A stretch of 64,000 bases of DNA. Origin: GCA-2688105 sp964499445. Lineage in GTDB: Bacteria > Chloroflexota > Dehalococcoidia > Dehalococcoidales > GCA-2688105. The stretch's first letter is position 1, and each line of letters starts with the position of its first letter. The notes under the pieces were generated by a model that saw nothing but the letters and a program-made list of their open reading frames with translations, had not been told where the DNA came from and searched no databases. This document shows, piece after piece, positions 35,526-44,722 of this stretch. The DNA lies in assembly GCA_964499445.1 (NCBI GenBank), contig CAZCLE010000001.1, positions 1 to 64,000 of the forward strand. The letters run 5' to 3'. Both the position numbers and the translations under genes were made by a program.

Positions 35526-36932
35526 ATGAAGCGTAAATATGGAAAAGTAACCCGTCAAACTGTTGAAGAATTAACGACAATTGTGGGTAAGGGTAATATT
35601 TCCACGGACAAAGGCGAAATGGAGGGGTATTCTTACGATGAAATGCCGATTACCAAACCTCATGTTCCGCAGGTCGTAGTAAAGCCCAAAGACGCCAAGA
35701 CAATAGCCAAATTACTGGCTTTTGCCAACGAGAAAAGAATTCCGGTTACCCCGAGAGGTGCCGGGACTGGGCTGAGTGGTGGCTGTATACCTATCTACGG
35801 CGGCATTGTACTCACGCTGGAGAGAATGAACCGGATTCTGGAGATAGACGGGGACAATTTCGTGGCTATCGTGGAACCTGGCGTTATATTATCTGACCTC
35901 CGTAATCAGGTAGAGGAACAAGGGCTCTACTATCCTGTTTACCCGGGCGAAGGGACTGCCACTATTGGGGGCAATGTGGCCACAAATGCCGGAGGAATGA
36001 ATGCGGTTAAATATGGGGTAACCAGACACCATGTTCTGGGACTAGAAGCAGTACTCCCAAATGGTGATATTATAAAAACCGGCGGGGAATTTGTGAAGTG
36101 CTCCACGGGCTATGATTTGACTCAGCTTATCGCTGGCTCAGAAGGAACATTAGCCGTGATAACCAAAGTCATACTGAAGCTTACCACCAAGCCAACAAAA
36201 AGAGAGGTGCTCTTCATTCCCTTTGTGAATCTACAGAACGCTATTGATGCGGTGCCTGAAATTCTCAGGCTCAAAATGACCCCAATAGGCATCGAATTTA
36301 TGGAAAGAAGTATCATTGAGATAGTTGAGAAACATTTAGGCAAAGAACTACCATATCACGACTACGAGGCGTTTCTCATGATAATAATGGAGGGAGAATC
36401 AGAAGACGAAATCTACGAGTACTTTGCCAAAGTTGACGAAATCTGCAAACAGCACGGAGCCACTGAGGCCATGATACCCGGCAGCGAGCGGGCAAAGAGA
36501 AAACTTCTTGACGCCAGGGAAAAGTTCTACTCCGCCCTAAGCAGGTTTGCTCCGATGCAAATAGCCGATGTAGTTGTCCCTCGTAGTGAGATAGCCAGAT
36601 TCATCAGAAGGGTAAAAGAGATATCGGGAGAATACCAGGTGCCTGTTGTGGGGTATGGACATGCCGGTGATGGTAACGTACATTTGCACCCTATTTGCGT
36701 CAATATGAGTAGGGAGGAATGGGACAGAAGGCTTCCTCACCTAATGAGTGACATATACCGGGCTGGGGTCTCCTTCGGAGGGGCAATATCAGGAGAGCAC
36801 GGCATCGGTTTTGATAAGAAGGCATATCTCCCGATACAGATGGACAACGCAAACTTAAGCATTATGAAAGCCGTAAAGCAGGCTTTTGACCCCAACAATA
36901 TCCTTAATCCCGGAAAGATTTTCGATTTATAG
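35526..36932 (+). CDS. FAD-linked 2-hydroxyacid oxidase/dehydrogenase, GlcD family
   Basis: Flavoprotein of the glycolate oxidase GlcD / D-lactate dehydrogenase family. FAD-binding PCMH domain (about 20-200) with PRGAGTGLSGGCIPIYGGIVL and GGNVATNAGGMNAVKYG. C-terminal FAD-oxidase domain with GYGHAGDGNVHLHP and GGAISGEHGIGFDKKAYL, holding the catalytic and metal-binding histidines. The open frame extends up to 35457, but ATG 35526 preceded by GGAGA gives the normal start (MKRKYGK) and 468 residues. Substrate cannot be told from sequence. No GlcE or GlcF partner is adjacent, so electrons go to an unlinked acceptor such as an Etf or an Fe-S protein. Confidence 0.88.
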   Translation: MKRKYGKVTRQTVEELTTIVGKGNISTDKGEMEGYSYDEMPITKPHVPQVVVKPKDAKTIAKLLAFANEKRIPVTPRGAGTGLSGGCIPIYGGIVLTLERMNRILEIDGDNFVAIVEPGVILSDLRNQVEEQGLYYPVYPGEGTATIGGNVATNAGGMNAVKYGVTRHHVLGLEAVLPNGDIIKTGGEFVKCSTGYDLTQLIAGSEGTLAVITKVILKLTTKPTKREVLFIPFVNLQNAIDAVPEILRLKMTPIGIEFMERSIIEIVEKHLGKELPYHDYEAFLMIIMEGESEDEIYEYFAKVDEICKQHGATEAMIPGSERAKRKLLDAREKFYSALSRFAPMQIADVVVPRSEIARFIRRVKEISGEYQVPVVGYGHAGDGNVHLHPICVNMSREEWDRRLPHLMSDIYRAGVSFGGAISGEHGIGFDKKAYLPIQMDNANLSIMKAVKQAFDPNNILNPGKIFDL

Positions 36933-37091
36933 ATTCAGGACACAAGAACTGACAATTTACCCCAACGCTTGGAAAGACCTTTTGGTAAGGCTCTAAGCCA
37001 ATTGGGGCGACAACGCACACTCCCCCCTTCCAATCTGTCGGGGAAGCTGAAATGACTTTATTGGGAAGCCCCCGGCAATAGAGGGAATTAG

Positions 37092-37682
37092 TTATGTAGA
37101 AACCTTTCGCAGCCCGTTATCATCCAGCATAGGTCTCACGGTTTGTATCACCTCGTCGATAACATCAGTCAGATTCAGATTCTCCAGTTTGAGTTCCGTC
37201 TTCCCCGCTTCTCCCTTAGTCAGGTCAATGACCTTGTTAATCAGGTTCAGCAGGTGCTGACCACTACCCAAGATGCCGCTGAGACACCGCCTCTGTCCGT
37301 CATTGATGTCACCGGGGACGCCATCCAGCATCAGCTTAGAAAAGCCAATAATGGCGTTAAGCGGGGTACGTAGCTCGTGAGACATACTGGCTAGAAACTC
37401 GGACTTAGCCCGGCTATCTGCTGCCAGCTCCCTGATTTTCTCCATAAGTTCTCGCTGTTGCGCCATCAGTTGTGCATTCTTTTCCTGAAGTTCCCGCTCT
37501 GCCCGCTTGCGCTCAGCCAGTTCTCGCTGAGCCTTCTGGTACTGCCTGCCGTTCTCGATTACAAGGTGCTGCCTCTCATAGCCCTTCCGTCCCAATATGA
37601 GCGGCAAGCTTCTACCGGTGTTCTCACCATCGTTAACTATCAGGATGTTCTCTTTCCTGTTCCTCCCTTTCTCCTTTTTCAT
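37092..37682 (-). pseudogene. Truncated histidine kinase lacking its ATPase domain
   Basis: About 196 residues from ATG 37682 (SD GGAGAGG). A degenerate receiver-like start (ENILIVNDGENTGRSLPLILGRKGYE, without the phospho-aspartate stretch) is followed by a long coiled coil and a clear HisKA dimerisation domain (SHELRTPLNAIIGFSKLMLDG, phospho-acceptor histidine). The frame stops at VRPMLDDNGLRKVST, just where HATPase_c should begin. It therefore cannot autophosphorylate alone and is probably a remnant, or at most a phospho-acceptor partner for another kinase. It lies in the same direction as the two-component genes upstream. Confidence 0.65.
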
Positions 37683-37714
37683 TTCCTCTCCGCCTACACC
37701 CCTTCTCTCCAACC

Positions 37715-38149
37715 TCAATCCCTGTGGCAGTAAAACCAAACTTCATCTGTCTGGGGCTCAATGTAGCAAATGTCATTGCCGATACAAGCCAGATTTATCA
37801 TGTGTGGCTTGCCTCGCTCCTCAATTATGGCGACCGACATTAGGAACCCGCTTCTGGCGGCTTGGCGCTGCAATTGAAGAGCATAATCATCACAATCGTA
37901 CTTAACATCCAGCGGGCAGACGCCGTCCTCTCCCGCCACCAGGTGAATGCACTCATTAGTGTCATCCTCAGCCAGCCAGGACTTAAGTTCCTCAAGCGAG
38001 GTAAATTCGCGCGGTTCAATTGGTTTCGCAACCACAACTTCCCCGGTAGCTCCTGAATCAGCGTATACCGGTGAATGATTGTTCAGGAATAGTCCAGAAA
38101 CAACCAGGACCAAGAGGGTGAAGATTATTATGAATTGCTTGTTTCTCAT
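37715..38149 (-). CDS. Secreted small transglutaminase-like protein
   Basis: 144 residues. A signal peptide is clear (KQFIIIFTLLVLVVSGLFL, cleavage likely after VYA, about 30). The mature part has DVKYDCDDYALQLQRQAARSG followed by GKPHMINLACIGNDICYIEPQTDEVW. The C/DDYA...H...N/D pattern resembles the Cys-His-Asp arrangement of bacterial transglutaminase-like cysteine proteinases. No partner is evident. It sits between the truncated kinase and the OmpR-type regulator. The family link is motif-based only and could be structural rather than catalytic. Confidence 0.6.
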   Translation of the reverse strand: MRNKQFIIIFTLLVLVVSGLFLNNHSPVYADSGATGEVVVAKPIEPREFTSLEELKSWLAEDDTNECIHLVAGEDGVCPLDVKYDCDDYALQLQRQAARSGFLMSVAIIEERGKPHMINLACIGNDICYIEPQTDEVWFYCHRD

Positions 38150-38255
38150 TGCTAGACCTCTGCTTTTCTCCTGCTTTCAGCATACAGCCAAGATGAGAAA
38201 CAAAGCATAAAAATCCGTGGGGAGTTATAAACATTCCGTAAACATTTTTGGGGCA

Positions 38256-38284
38256 ATAAAAAAGGCACCCGAAAAAGAGTGCCC
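38256..38284 (-). terminator. Terminator of the OmpR-regulator transcript
   Basis: On the minus strand, GGCAC (38279-38283) pairs with GTGCC (38264-38268) around an 8-10 nt loop, followed by a run of T (38257-38263). It lies 25 nt beyond the stop of the regulator at 38310. Confidence 0.65.
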
Positions 38285-38309
38285 CACTGATGGCTTTACT
38301 TGCTATGAG

Positions 38310-39014
38310 CTATTCGCGTTTTGCCACAGCTTTAAACTGATAGCCCACGCCAGGAATAGTGATGATATACTTTGGACTTTCTGGGTCGGGTTCCAGTTCC
38401 TTCCGCAGACGACCTATGAAAACACGAAGATACTCCTTTTCCACTCCGTACTCTGGTCCCCAGAGCTTGCCTAGCAGCATGCTATGGGTAAGAACCTTAT
38501 TCGCGTTAAGTACCAGTTCCTGGAGGAGATTATATTCGGTAGGTGTCAATCTGACCTCACGGCTGGCAACAGTTATCCGTCTTTGAGAAAAGTTAATCTC
38601 GATGTTATCGCAGGTAAAGGAAGGTCGAGCCGGTATAGCATGAGCCGCCTCGGTGCGGCGAAACACCGCCCTGACCCGAGCTATCAGCTCCTCCACCCCA
38701 AATGGCTTGGTGAGATAGTCATCGGCACCGAGGTTCAGGCATTCTACCTTGTCGGCTACATCACCCCGGGCACTGAGCATGATAATCGGGATTTGCGACC
38801 ACTCACGGAGTCGGCGGCAGACCTCAAAGCCGTCTATCCCGGGCATCATTATATCCAGAATCAAGAGGTCAGGCAGTTCTCTTTCAATAATCTCGAGGGC
38901 TTCAGCACCATCCACCGCCATAAGGGTCTGGTAATCCCTGGCTTCCAGGTTAGCGCGGACGAATTTTCTTATTACCGGGTCGTCATCAACAATGAGAATA
39001 CGAGGGCGGCGCAC
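38310..39014 (-). CDS. OmpR/PhoB-family response regulator
   Basis: Phosphorylation-controlled transcription factor. Receiver domain (about 1-120) with the acidic pocket VDDD, phospho-acceptor in DLLILDIMMPGIDG and switch lysine in DDYLTKPF. C-terminal winged helix (about 135-230) with TPTEYNLLQELVLNANKVLTH and EYLRVFIGRLRKELEPDPESP. 234 residues is normal. It lies 6 bp downstream of the receiver-only gene, in an operon led by the six-PAS kinase, which is its probable phosphodonor. Confidence 0.93.
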   Translation of the reverse strand: MRRPRILIVDDDPVIRKFVRANLEARDYQTLMAVDGAEALEIIERELPDLLILDIMMPGIDGFEVCRRLREWSQIPIIMLSARGDVADKVECLNLGADDYLTKPFGVEELIARVRAVFRRTEAAHAIPARPSFTCDNIEINFSQRRITVASREVRLTPTEYNLLQELVLNANKVLTHSMLLGKLWGPEYGVEKEYLRVFIGRLRKELEPDPESPKYIITIPGVGYQFKAVAKRE

Positions 39015-39020
39015 TTTACC

Positions 39021-39386
39021 CTACTTCCCCAGGACTTGCTCAACCTGACGCAACAATTCATCAACGCCGAAAGGCTTAACCAGATAGCCAGCAGCTCTCA
39101 TACTGCGAATTTTGTACTCCCCACCCTCCGGCACCACGGCAGTCATGATAATCACCGGTATTTTCCGAAACTTTGGGGTAGTCTTGAGAACCATGAGAAC
39201 ATCCCAGCCTGACCTACCCGGCAGCATCAGGTCAAGGAAAATTAAATCGGGGCGTTCGAGCTGTGCCAGCGCTAATCCCTTCTCACCGTCAGCGGCGACA
39301 GCCACCTGGTATCCTCTGGCGGTTAGGTTAGCCTTCACCAGCTTCTGGAGGTTCAGCTCGTCATCAATAACCAGAATCTTAGCCAT
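39021..39386 (-). CDS. Receiver-only response regulator
   Basis: A single CheY-like domain: VIDDE, phospho-acceptor in DLIFLDLMLPGRSGWDV and lysine in GYLVKPFG. No output domain. A GTG at 39398 is possible, but ATG 39386 overlaps the kinase stop by 8 bp and starts at the domain (MAKILVIDDE), about 121 residues. Encoded between the multi-PAS kinase and the OmpR regulator, it may relay or drain phosphate. Confidence 0.9.
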   Translation of the reverse strand: MAKILVIDDELNLQKLVKANLTARGYQVAVAADGEKGLALAQLERPDLIFLDLMLPGRSGWDVLMVLKTTPKFRKIPVIIMTAVVPEGGEYKIRSMRAAGYLVKPFGVDELLRQVEQVLGK

Positions 39387-42300
39387 CCTGCCCCTCACTT
39401 TGGCTCACCGGCAAGTTTAAGCTAAACTTTGAGCCCTCCCCCAGCTTGCTCTCCACCCAGATTCTCCCACCGTGAGCCTTCATGATGCCCTGACAGATGG
39501 ATAGCCCCAAGCCAGTCCCGCTTTTCCGACCGGTAACAACACTCTCAGTCTGATAGAAGCGGTCAAACACCCTGTCCAGAAGCTCAGGAGGGATGCCCTG
39601 ACCCCTGTCGGTAACACTAATAATAATCTGGTCCCCGGCAAGCTGCGCCTCAATTGTGATTGGGCTGTCCTTGCTGGAGAACTTGGTTGCATTTTCCACC
39701 ATGTTGGTTATGACCTGCCCGATGCGCATTTCGTCAACAAATACGGCAGGTAACTCTGCCGGGACTATCACCTCTAGTTGATGGTGCTCGGTGAGGCTAG
39801 CCAGCCTATCGCTAACTGAGTCCAGTATCTCAGAAATCCGGTAGTCACCTTTCTCTAACTTCAATGCCCCAACATCAAGGCGTGACATATCCAGCAGGTC
39901 ACTGATTAAGCTGGTGAGCCGGTCAGTCTCCTGGTCAATAGACTGAAGGAAGTCCCTCTGTTCCTCCTCACTCCACTTGACATCAGGCTGAAGCAGTGTG
40001 GTAGCAAAGCCCTTGATGGAAGCCAGCGGGGTGCGCAGTTCATGAGAAATGTTAGCCACTAGCTCAGACCGCAGCCGGTCAAGCTCCTTGAAGGCTTCTG
40101 CCTCCCGTAATTTCTCCTCCACCCGCTTTAACTCCTCCTCCCCTTCAGCACTAGCCAGAGCGTAGGCGACATCAGTGGCTAGTTCCCGGAACAACTCGTG
40201 CTCTTCCTCATCCTGAGCCATCTCGGGTGAAACAGAAACGCATACTATCCCGTAGACTCTACCTTCGTACTCCAACTGATTCACAAAGCCAACCCCGCCG
40301 CCCATAAAGCAGTCAGCCAGCACACACTCTATATGTTGTCTCTTAACATCATCGCAGGCGGTAAAAGGCGGCTCTTGCGCCAGTACTTCACGGACACACG
40401 GCGGGTATTCACCTCGCTTCATCTGCTCAAGGAGAATTGGGAAACTTTTTTCAGCGCCAGAACCCGCCGCTGAGATGTAGTTTCCATCTTCATCCAGGAG
40501 CAGCATCCAGGCAATTGAGTAGCCGCGAGCCTCAACCAGGATGTTACAGCTCTGCTGAATCAGGCGCCCTTTATCCTTCTCATGAGCAATAAGCTGATTG
40601 ATACTCCTGAGCGCCCTGAGCATATTGGTAAGATGTACGATTCGCGCCTCCGCCTGCTTGCGCTCGGTGATGTCCTCCAGAATTCCATCAAAGTATAGAA
40701 TCTTGCCGGCATCGTCTCTCACCACAACTTTTGTACTCAGTACCACTATTTCAGTTCCATCCTTTTTCCTGAAGCGTAGCTCCTTGGCTACCTTCCCTTT
40801 ACCCGAAGCTATTTCCTCAAGAACTCGTTCTCTTTCCTCTGGATGCACATACAGGTCAGAAACATTCATCTGCAGCAACTCTTTCCGGCGGTAGCCGGTA
40901 ATCTTTTCCATAGCCGGATTTACTTCCAGGAACCTGCCGACGGGTTCTGGTGTGTTTCTAAATACCCCCAATTTAACGTTGCTAACCAGGCTTCTATACT
41001 TTTCCTCGCTCCCCCGTAACGTCTCCTCCGCCCGCTTGCGTTCGGTGATGTCCATTAATGAGGTAATGCTCTTTTTTGTTCTTGGAATAACCTCTACTAT
41101 CAGAAATATGTCTTTTATATTTCCTTCCTTATCAAGGAAACGAAACTCATAATGGGTAGGTACCGCTTCTCCCCCTGGTTCCCTCCTCTTGACATGATAC
41201 TGTTTCATCCGTTCCAGGTCTTCTTGGTGAACAAATTCCGTCCATCTCTTTTTACCTTCGATTTCCTCTCTGGAATACCCGCTCAATAACTCGAATCGAT
41301 GGTTAGCTAGAGAGATTGTAGTGTCCTCTTCAATAATTGCCATAGCAGTCCCGGTATGTTCAAATGTGGTTCTGTATCTCTGCTCGCTCTCCCGTAGTGC
41401 CTCCTCCGCCTGCCTGCGTTCGGTGATGTCGGTAAAGAATGAAAAGAAGTATTCTAAATCTCCTTTGCTATCGAAAATCGGGGTTGTGAAAACTTCCACC
41501 GGAACCAGGGAACCGTCCTTGCGGATGTATTCTTTCTCAAAGCGCTGTGGTTGTCGGGTACGAATTATTTCCTCCGCCGCCTTGGCCACGACCTCGCGCC
41601 ACTCAGGAGGCGTGAGTTCCACATCCCACTTAAGTTCATGCAGCTCCCCCCTACTGTAGCCTAGCAGTTCACAGTAAGCAGTATTGAAAGTCCTTAGCCG
41701 TCCATCAGAGTAACCTACAGCGAACGGCTGTGAAGAACTCTCTAGCACATTGGCAAGGAACTGCGCGTGCTCCTCAGCCTGCTTGCGCTCGGTGATATCC
41801 AGCACGCTCTCCACAATGCCTATAATATCGCCGTTTACATCTCGAACCGGATAACCTCGTACAGACCACATTCTCCCGTCGGGGGTAGTCAGTTCCCCTT
41901 GCTGGGGTTGGTCGGTTTCAATGGCCTTGGCAATGGGGCACCCTACGCAAGGCTCACTACGCTGATGCCAGACCTCATAGCAATAGCGCCCCACCAATTG
42001 TGCAGGCGGCGTGTCTACCGATTCACCCGCAGCTCTATTCGCCCATATCAGCCGATGCTCCATATCCTGAAATACCACTAGCTCGCTCATGCTATCGAGA
42101 ATGGCGGTTTTTTCCTGTTCAGTCCTTCTCAGCGCCTCCTCCGCCTGCTTGCGCTCGGTAACATTCCTCAGTACCTGAATAGCGCCGATAATCGTACCGT
42201 CGCTCTCCTTTAGCGGGGCTCCAATAGCCTCCCAATAGCTTTCACCCTGAGTGCCTGCCGCGACAGGTCGATAAACAACATCCGTTTCAATTTGCCCGGT

Positions 42301-43659
42301 CTTCATAGCCTTTATAGTAGGGCAACCTTCGCAGGGTTCATCCCTCAACGCATAGGCTTTATAGCAGGGCTGCCCTACTGCATCAGGACTGCGGGTAAGG
42401 GCAGCTTTGTTTGCCCAGACAATCTTCAAGTTTCTGTCCACCTGTCGTATCACGTCTGGCGAACTGTCAAGCAGTGTCTGCAGTTGTGCCCTACTCTTCC
42501 TTAATTCTTCCTCTATCTGCTTGCGCTCGGTGATGTCGGTAAATGTTCCCTGATAACCTATTACGTTCCCGCTTTCATCCTTGTCTACAACCGCTGTGAT
42601 AAGAATGTTGATGATACTGCCATCTTTCTTCCGGAAATCGACAGCTAAACCTTTAGCAAAGCCTTGTTGCTCAATTGCTTGGGTAATCCTTTCCCTTTCC
42701 TCCGGTTTTTCATATAGTTCTAGTATTCTAACCTTTCTTAATTCGTTGCTATTTTCATAGCCAAGAAGCTCCACAGTAGCATCATTGAAGTCTATCCATC
42801 TACCATCTTTGGAAGTAATGAAAACGCAATCCCTCGATGTTCTGAAGAAGGTTCGGTATTTCTCCTCACTCTCCCGCAGCGCCTCCTCCGCCTGCTTGCG
42901 CTCGGTGATTTCAGCACGCAACTGTTCGTTGATTTTTGCAAGCTGGCTAGTCCGTTCCTCAACCCGTATTTCTAATTCGTCGTGAGCCTTTTGCAGCGCC
43001 TGTTCCACCTGCCGGCGTTGCAACGCTACCGATGCCAGCTTTATAAATGTCTCTATAAGGCTTTCTTCTCCCAACTGGGTTCCCTTGCGGGTAAGGATAC
43101 TGGCACTGCCAAACAGTTCTCCTTTCCAGACAAAACCCATAGCATATATGTCGCCCAAATCGAGCAGTTTTTCAATCGCACGGCAGACGGTCCTTGGTAT
43201 TCTCCTAAAGGAAAATTCGTACAAGCCTCCGGGGACCTTCTCTAGCTTACCACTACCGAGGCCGAGCCTCGCTTCGTCGTCTATCATGAGAGACATCCCA
43301 ACCGGGTGCTTTCCCAAGATCCTAACAGCACTCCCCATCTTTCCGCCTACCCCCAAGACCGCGCGTACGCAGACATTATCAGTCGCCCCCTCGAACGAAT
43401 TCACCAAGATAATAGAGTTGCCAACAAGCTCCCTTAACTGTCTTCCTATGAATTCGTAGATATCCTCTTCAGGCGAAAGCTCAAGAAAACCTATTGATGT
43501 CCTGGACAAAAATGCCAGGTCACGCATATACTTCTCGTCTTCCTTCGTCCGTTTGTCTGTGGTCGCTGAGCCTTCAAATTCAACAACGCGTCGGCGGATT
43601 TCCTCCAGTTCACATATTAGTTGTTTCTTAGTTTTGCCACTGTTTTCCATTTCCCACAT
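39379..43659 (-). CDS. Multi-PAS/GAF sensor histidine kinase
   Basis: 1426 residues with no clear membrane helices, so probably cytoplasmic. In order: N-terminal GAF-like domain (about 50-215), coiled coil (215-250), six PAS/PAC units joined by ITERKQAEEAL-type linkers (about 255 to 1010), a second GAF (about 1020-1170), HisKA with SHELRTPLASIKGF, and HATPase_c with NMVENATKFSS and TGLGLSICQGI. PAS2 and PAS3 each carry a cysteine triad C-x10-C-x2-C (C432/443/446 and C560/571/574, context PCEGCP and PCVGCP), a possible redox, metal or Fe-S site. It is followed by two response regulators in the same operon. Confidence 0.92.
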   Translation of the reverse strand: MWEMENSGKTKKQLICELEEIRRRVVEFEGSATTDKRTKEDEKYMRDLAFLSRTSIGFLELSPEEDIYEFIGRQLRELVGNSIILVNSFEGATDNVCVRAVLGVGGKMGSAVRILGKHPVGMSLMIDDEARLGLGSGKLEKVPGGLYEFSFRRIPRTVCRAIEKLLDLGDIYAMGFVWKGELFGSASILTRKGTQLGEESLIETFIKLASVALQRRQVEQALQKAHDELEIRVEERTSQLAKINEQLRAEITERKQAEEALRESEEKYRTFFRTSRDCVFITSKDGRWIDFNDATVELLGYENSNELRKVRILELYEKPEERERITQAIEQQGFAKGLAVDFRKKDGSIINILITAVVDKDESGNVIGYQGTFTDITERKQIEEELRKSRAQLQTLLDSSPDVIRQVDRNLKIVWANKAALTRSPDAVGQPCYKAYALRDEPCEGCPTIKAMKTGQIETDVVYRPVAAGTQGESYWEAIGAPLKESDGTIIGAIQVLRNVTERKQAEEALRRTEQEKTAILDSMSELVVFQDMEHRLIWANRAAGESVDTPPAQLVGRYCYEVWHQRSEPCVGCPIAKAIETDQPQQGELTTPDGRMWSVRGYPVRDVNGDIIGIVESVLDITERKQAEEHAQFLANVLESSSQPFAVGYSDGRLRTFNTAYCELLGYSRGELHELKWDVELTPPEWREVVAKAAEEIIRTRQPQRFEKEYIRKDGSLVPVEVFTTPIFDSKGDLEYFFSFFTDITERRQAEEALRESEQRYRTTFEHTGTAMAIIEEDTTISLANHRFELLSGYSREEIEGKKRWTEFVHQEDLERMKQYHVKRREPGGEAVPTHYEFRFLDKEGNIKDIFLIVEVIPRTKKSITSLMDITERKRAEETLRGSEEKYRSLVSNVKLGVFRNTPEPVGRFLEVNPAMEKITGYRRKELLQMNVSDLYVHPEERERVLEEIASGKGKVAKELRFRKKDGTEIVVLSTKVVVRDDAGKILYFDGILEDITERKQAEARIVHLTNMLRALRSINQLIAHEKDKGRLIQQSCNILVEARGYSIAWMLLLDEDGNYISAAGSGAEKSFPILLEQMKRGEYPPCVREVLAQEPPFTACDDVKRQHIECVLADCFMGGGVGFVNQLEYEGRVYGIVCVSVSPEMAQDEEEHELFRELATDVAYALASAEGEEELKRVEEKLREAEAFKELDRLRSELVANISHELRTPLASIKGFATTLLQPDVKWSEEEQRDFLQSIDQETDRLTSLISDLLDMSRLDVGALKLEKGDYRISEILDSVSDRLASLTEHHQLEVIVPAELPAVFVDEMRIGQVITNMVENATKFSSKDSPITIEAQLAGDQIIISVTDRGQGIPPELLDRVFDRFYQTESVVTGRKSGTGLGLSICQGIMKAHGGRIWVESKLGEGSKFSLNLPVSQSEGQDG

Positions 43660-43757
43660 CCTGAAATCAGATTATAATGCCACTTAGCTATCTTGTAGCC
43701 CAAAATCGCCGTTTGTCAATAACTTGCCTTATCAGCTTGAGGATAAGATAACACCGA

Positions 43758-43967
43758 TTAGTTACTTTCAATGACCCGGTTGGCCTCTATCTCAAACCTA
43801 TTTACTTCATCTTGAGTGAATAGCCTCCATCCTCTCCTATCCCGGTGTCTAGCTTCTTGGAGGACGCCTTCCTTGAGCCAGCGAAAGAAAGTAGTTCTAC
43901 TCACTCCGATTATCCGGTAAACATCGGCAGTTCTATAATAGGTTTGACCATTTACTCTTACCGGCAT
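43758..43967 (-). CDS. Small MerR/excisionase-type DNA-binding protein
   Basis: 69 residues that are almost only a MerR-like helix-turn-helix: YYRTADVYRIIGVSRTTFFRWLKEGVLQE and WRLFTQDEVNRFEIEANRV. There is no effector domain. It could be an excisionase-like factor or a small regulator. Its promoter appears to be at 44185-44211, with a dyad at 44045-44072 in the leader, which suggests autoregulation. It is followed by the multi-PAS kinase on the same strand after 98 bp. Confidence 0.8.
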   Translation of the reverse strand: MPVRVNGQTYYRTADVYRIIGVSRTTFFRWLKEGVLQEARHRDRRGWRLFTQDEVNRFEIEANRVIESN

Positions 43968-44044
43968 ACCCAGAGCCCTCCAACATTATTCAGGTATACC
44001 CTAATATATTCAGTCCGCTGAGTAAATGCCCTTTTAGTACCCCC

Positions 44045-44072
44045 ACTAGGCATGACTTTAGTCCTACCTAGT
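44045..44072. promoter_or_regulatory. 28-bp nested dyad upstream of the MerR-like gene
   Basis: ACTAGG (44045-44050) and CCTAGT (44067-44072) form the outer arms. GACT (44054-44057) and AGTC (44060-44063) form the inner arms, on the same axis with equal 3-nt spacers. It lies between the minus-strand promoter and the MerR-like gene, so it could be an operator or an RNA hairpin in the leader. Confidence 0.5.
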
Positions 44073-44184
44073 TATGGCTCTGCCTCCTTCCGCGAAAAAG
44101 TTACGTACTGTGGGAAAGGCAAAAGGCTAAGCTGAAGTCTCTTTGTGCCTTTCTAGCCGTTTAAATTTGACTATAGTAGTTATT

Positions 44185-44211
44185 ATTATACCACTTTTGC
44201 TACTTTGTCAA
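44185..44211 (-). promoter_or_regulatory. Minus-strand promoter for the MerR-like gene
   Basis: TTGACA (44206-44211), 15 nt and TATAAT (44185-44190) with an extended TGG. The spacer is short but both boxes are perfect. The leader to the gene would be about 210 nt. Confidence 0.45.
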
Positions 44212-44722
44212 TATTTTATCATTTTTTAGTATCATTTCTAATCTTGTCCTCTACTTTTCTGATAGCCAGTAGGCAATCATGTTTTTTATCTACAGACATA
44301 CCGGTAACTCCAGCTGGCAACAAGTTGCACACAACACGCTTTGTTGCTACAATTACTATAGAGGGGGAGAGGTGGGGGTCAAATATTGAGATTAAAGGCT
44401 GGTTTAGAAGTTCTACCTAATTGCAACCGCAGCTCCGGGCATTCTCAGAATTGCCACCTGCCCGGGAACAGCCTTGCCTTAACACATTATCGTCTTCGCC
44501 ATTGAGGTGAAAGACATGACTACTTCCAGTGAGAGGGACACCGGCAAGATGAAGCCAATGACCCCGGTAGTTACTGATATGGTAACTGATAAGTTGGTAA
44601 CTTCATCCCGGGTATCTGTCCGTTTAGTGGCTATTCCCTTCAATCAGGAGGAAATGGCAACAAAGGCTTACTATAAAACAATTTGCCGGTCTGGATAAAA
44701 TCTTGCCCAAGGAGGTAAAAAG
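44212..44722. other. Intergenic region before the sigma-54 cluster
   Basis: No convincing gene. A 60-codon frame (44516-44698) has a fair ribosome site (GAGGTGA) but no recognisable product. TGGCAACAAGTTGCA (44315-44329) resembles a sigma-54 promoter but with one base too few between GG and GC. The promoter of the cluster is not otherwise evident. Confidence 0.4.

Noticed and set aside
35260..35580. Minus-strand 106-codon frame over the right island repeat
   Set aside because: Its most protein-like part is just the translation of the tRNA-Pro fragment, a well-known source of false ORFs; it also overlaps the GlcD-like gene.
44315..44329. TGGCAACAAGTTGCA as a sigma-54 promoter
   Set aside because: Only 9 nt between GG and GC; sigma-54 is strict about 10. 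Kept only as a note in the intergenic entry.
44205..44420. 71-codon plus-strand frame upstream of the sigma-54 cluster
   Set aside because: No ribosome site, no recognisable motif, and it begins inside the minus-strand promoter.
44691..44708. GG-N10-GC match (TGGATAAAATCTTGCC) just before the receiver-flavoprotein gene
   Set aside because: A start 12 nt downstream would fall after the ribosome site AAGGAGGT, so it could not give a translatable mRNA; the -24 box is also poor.
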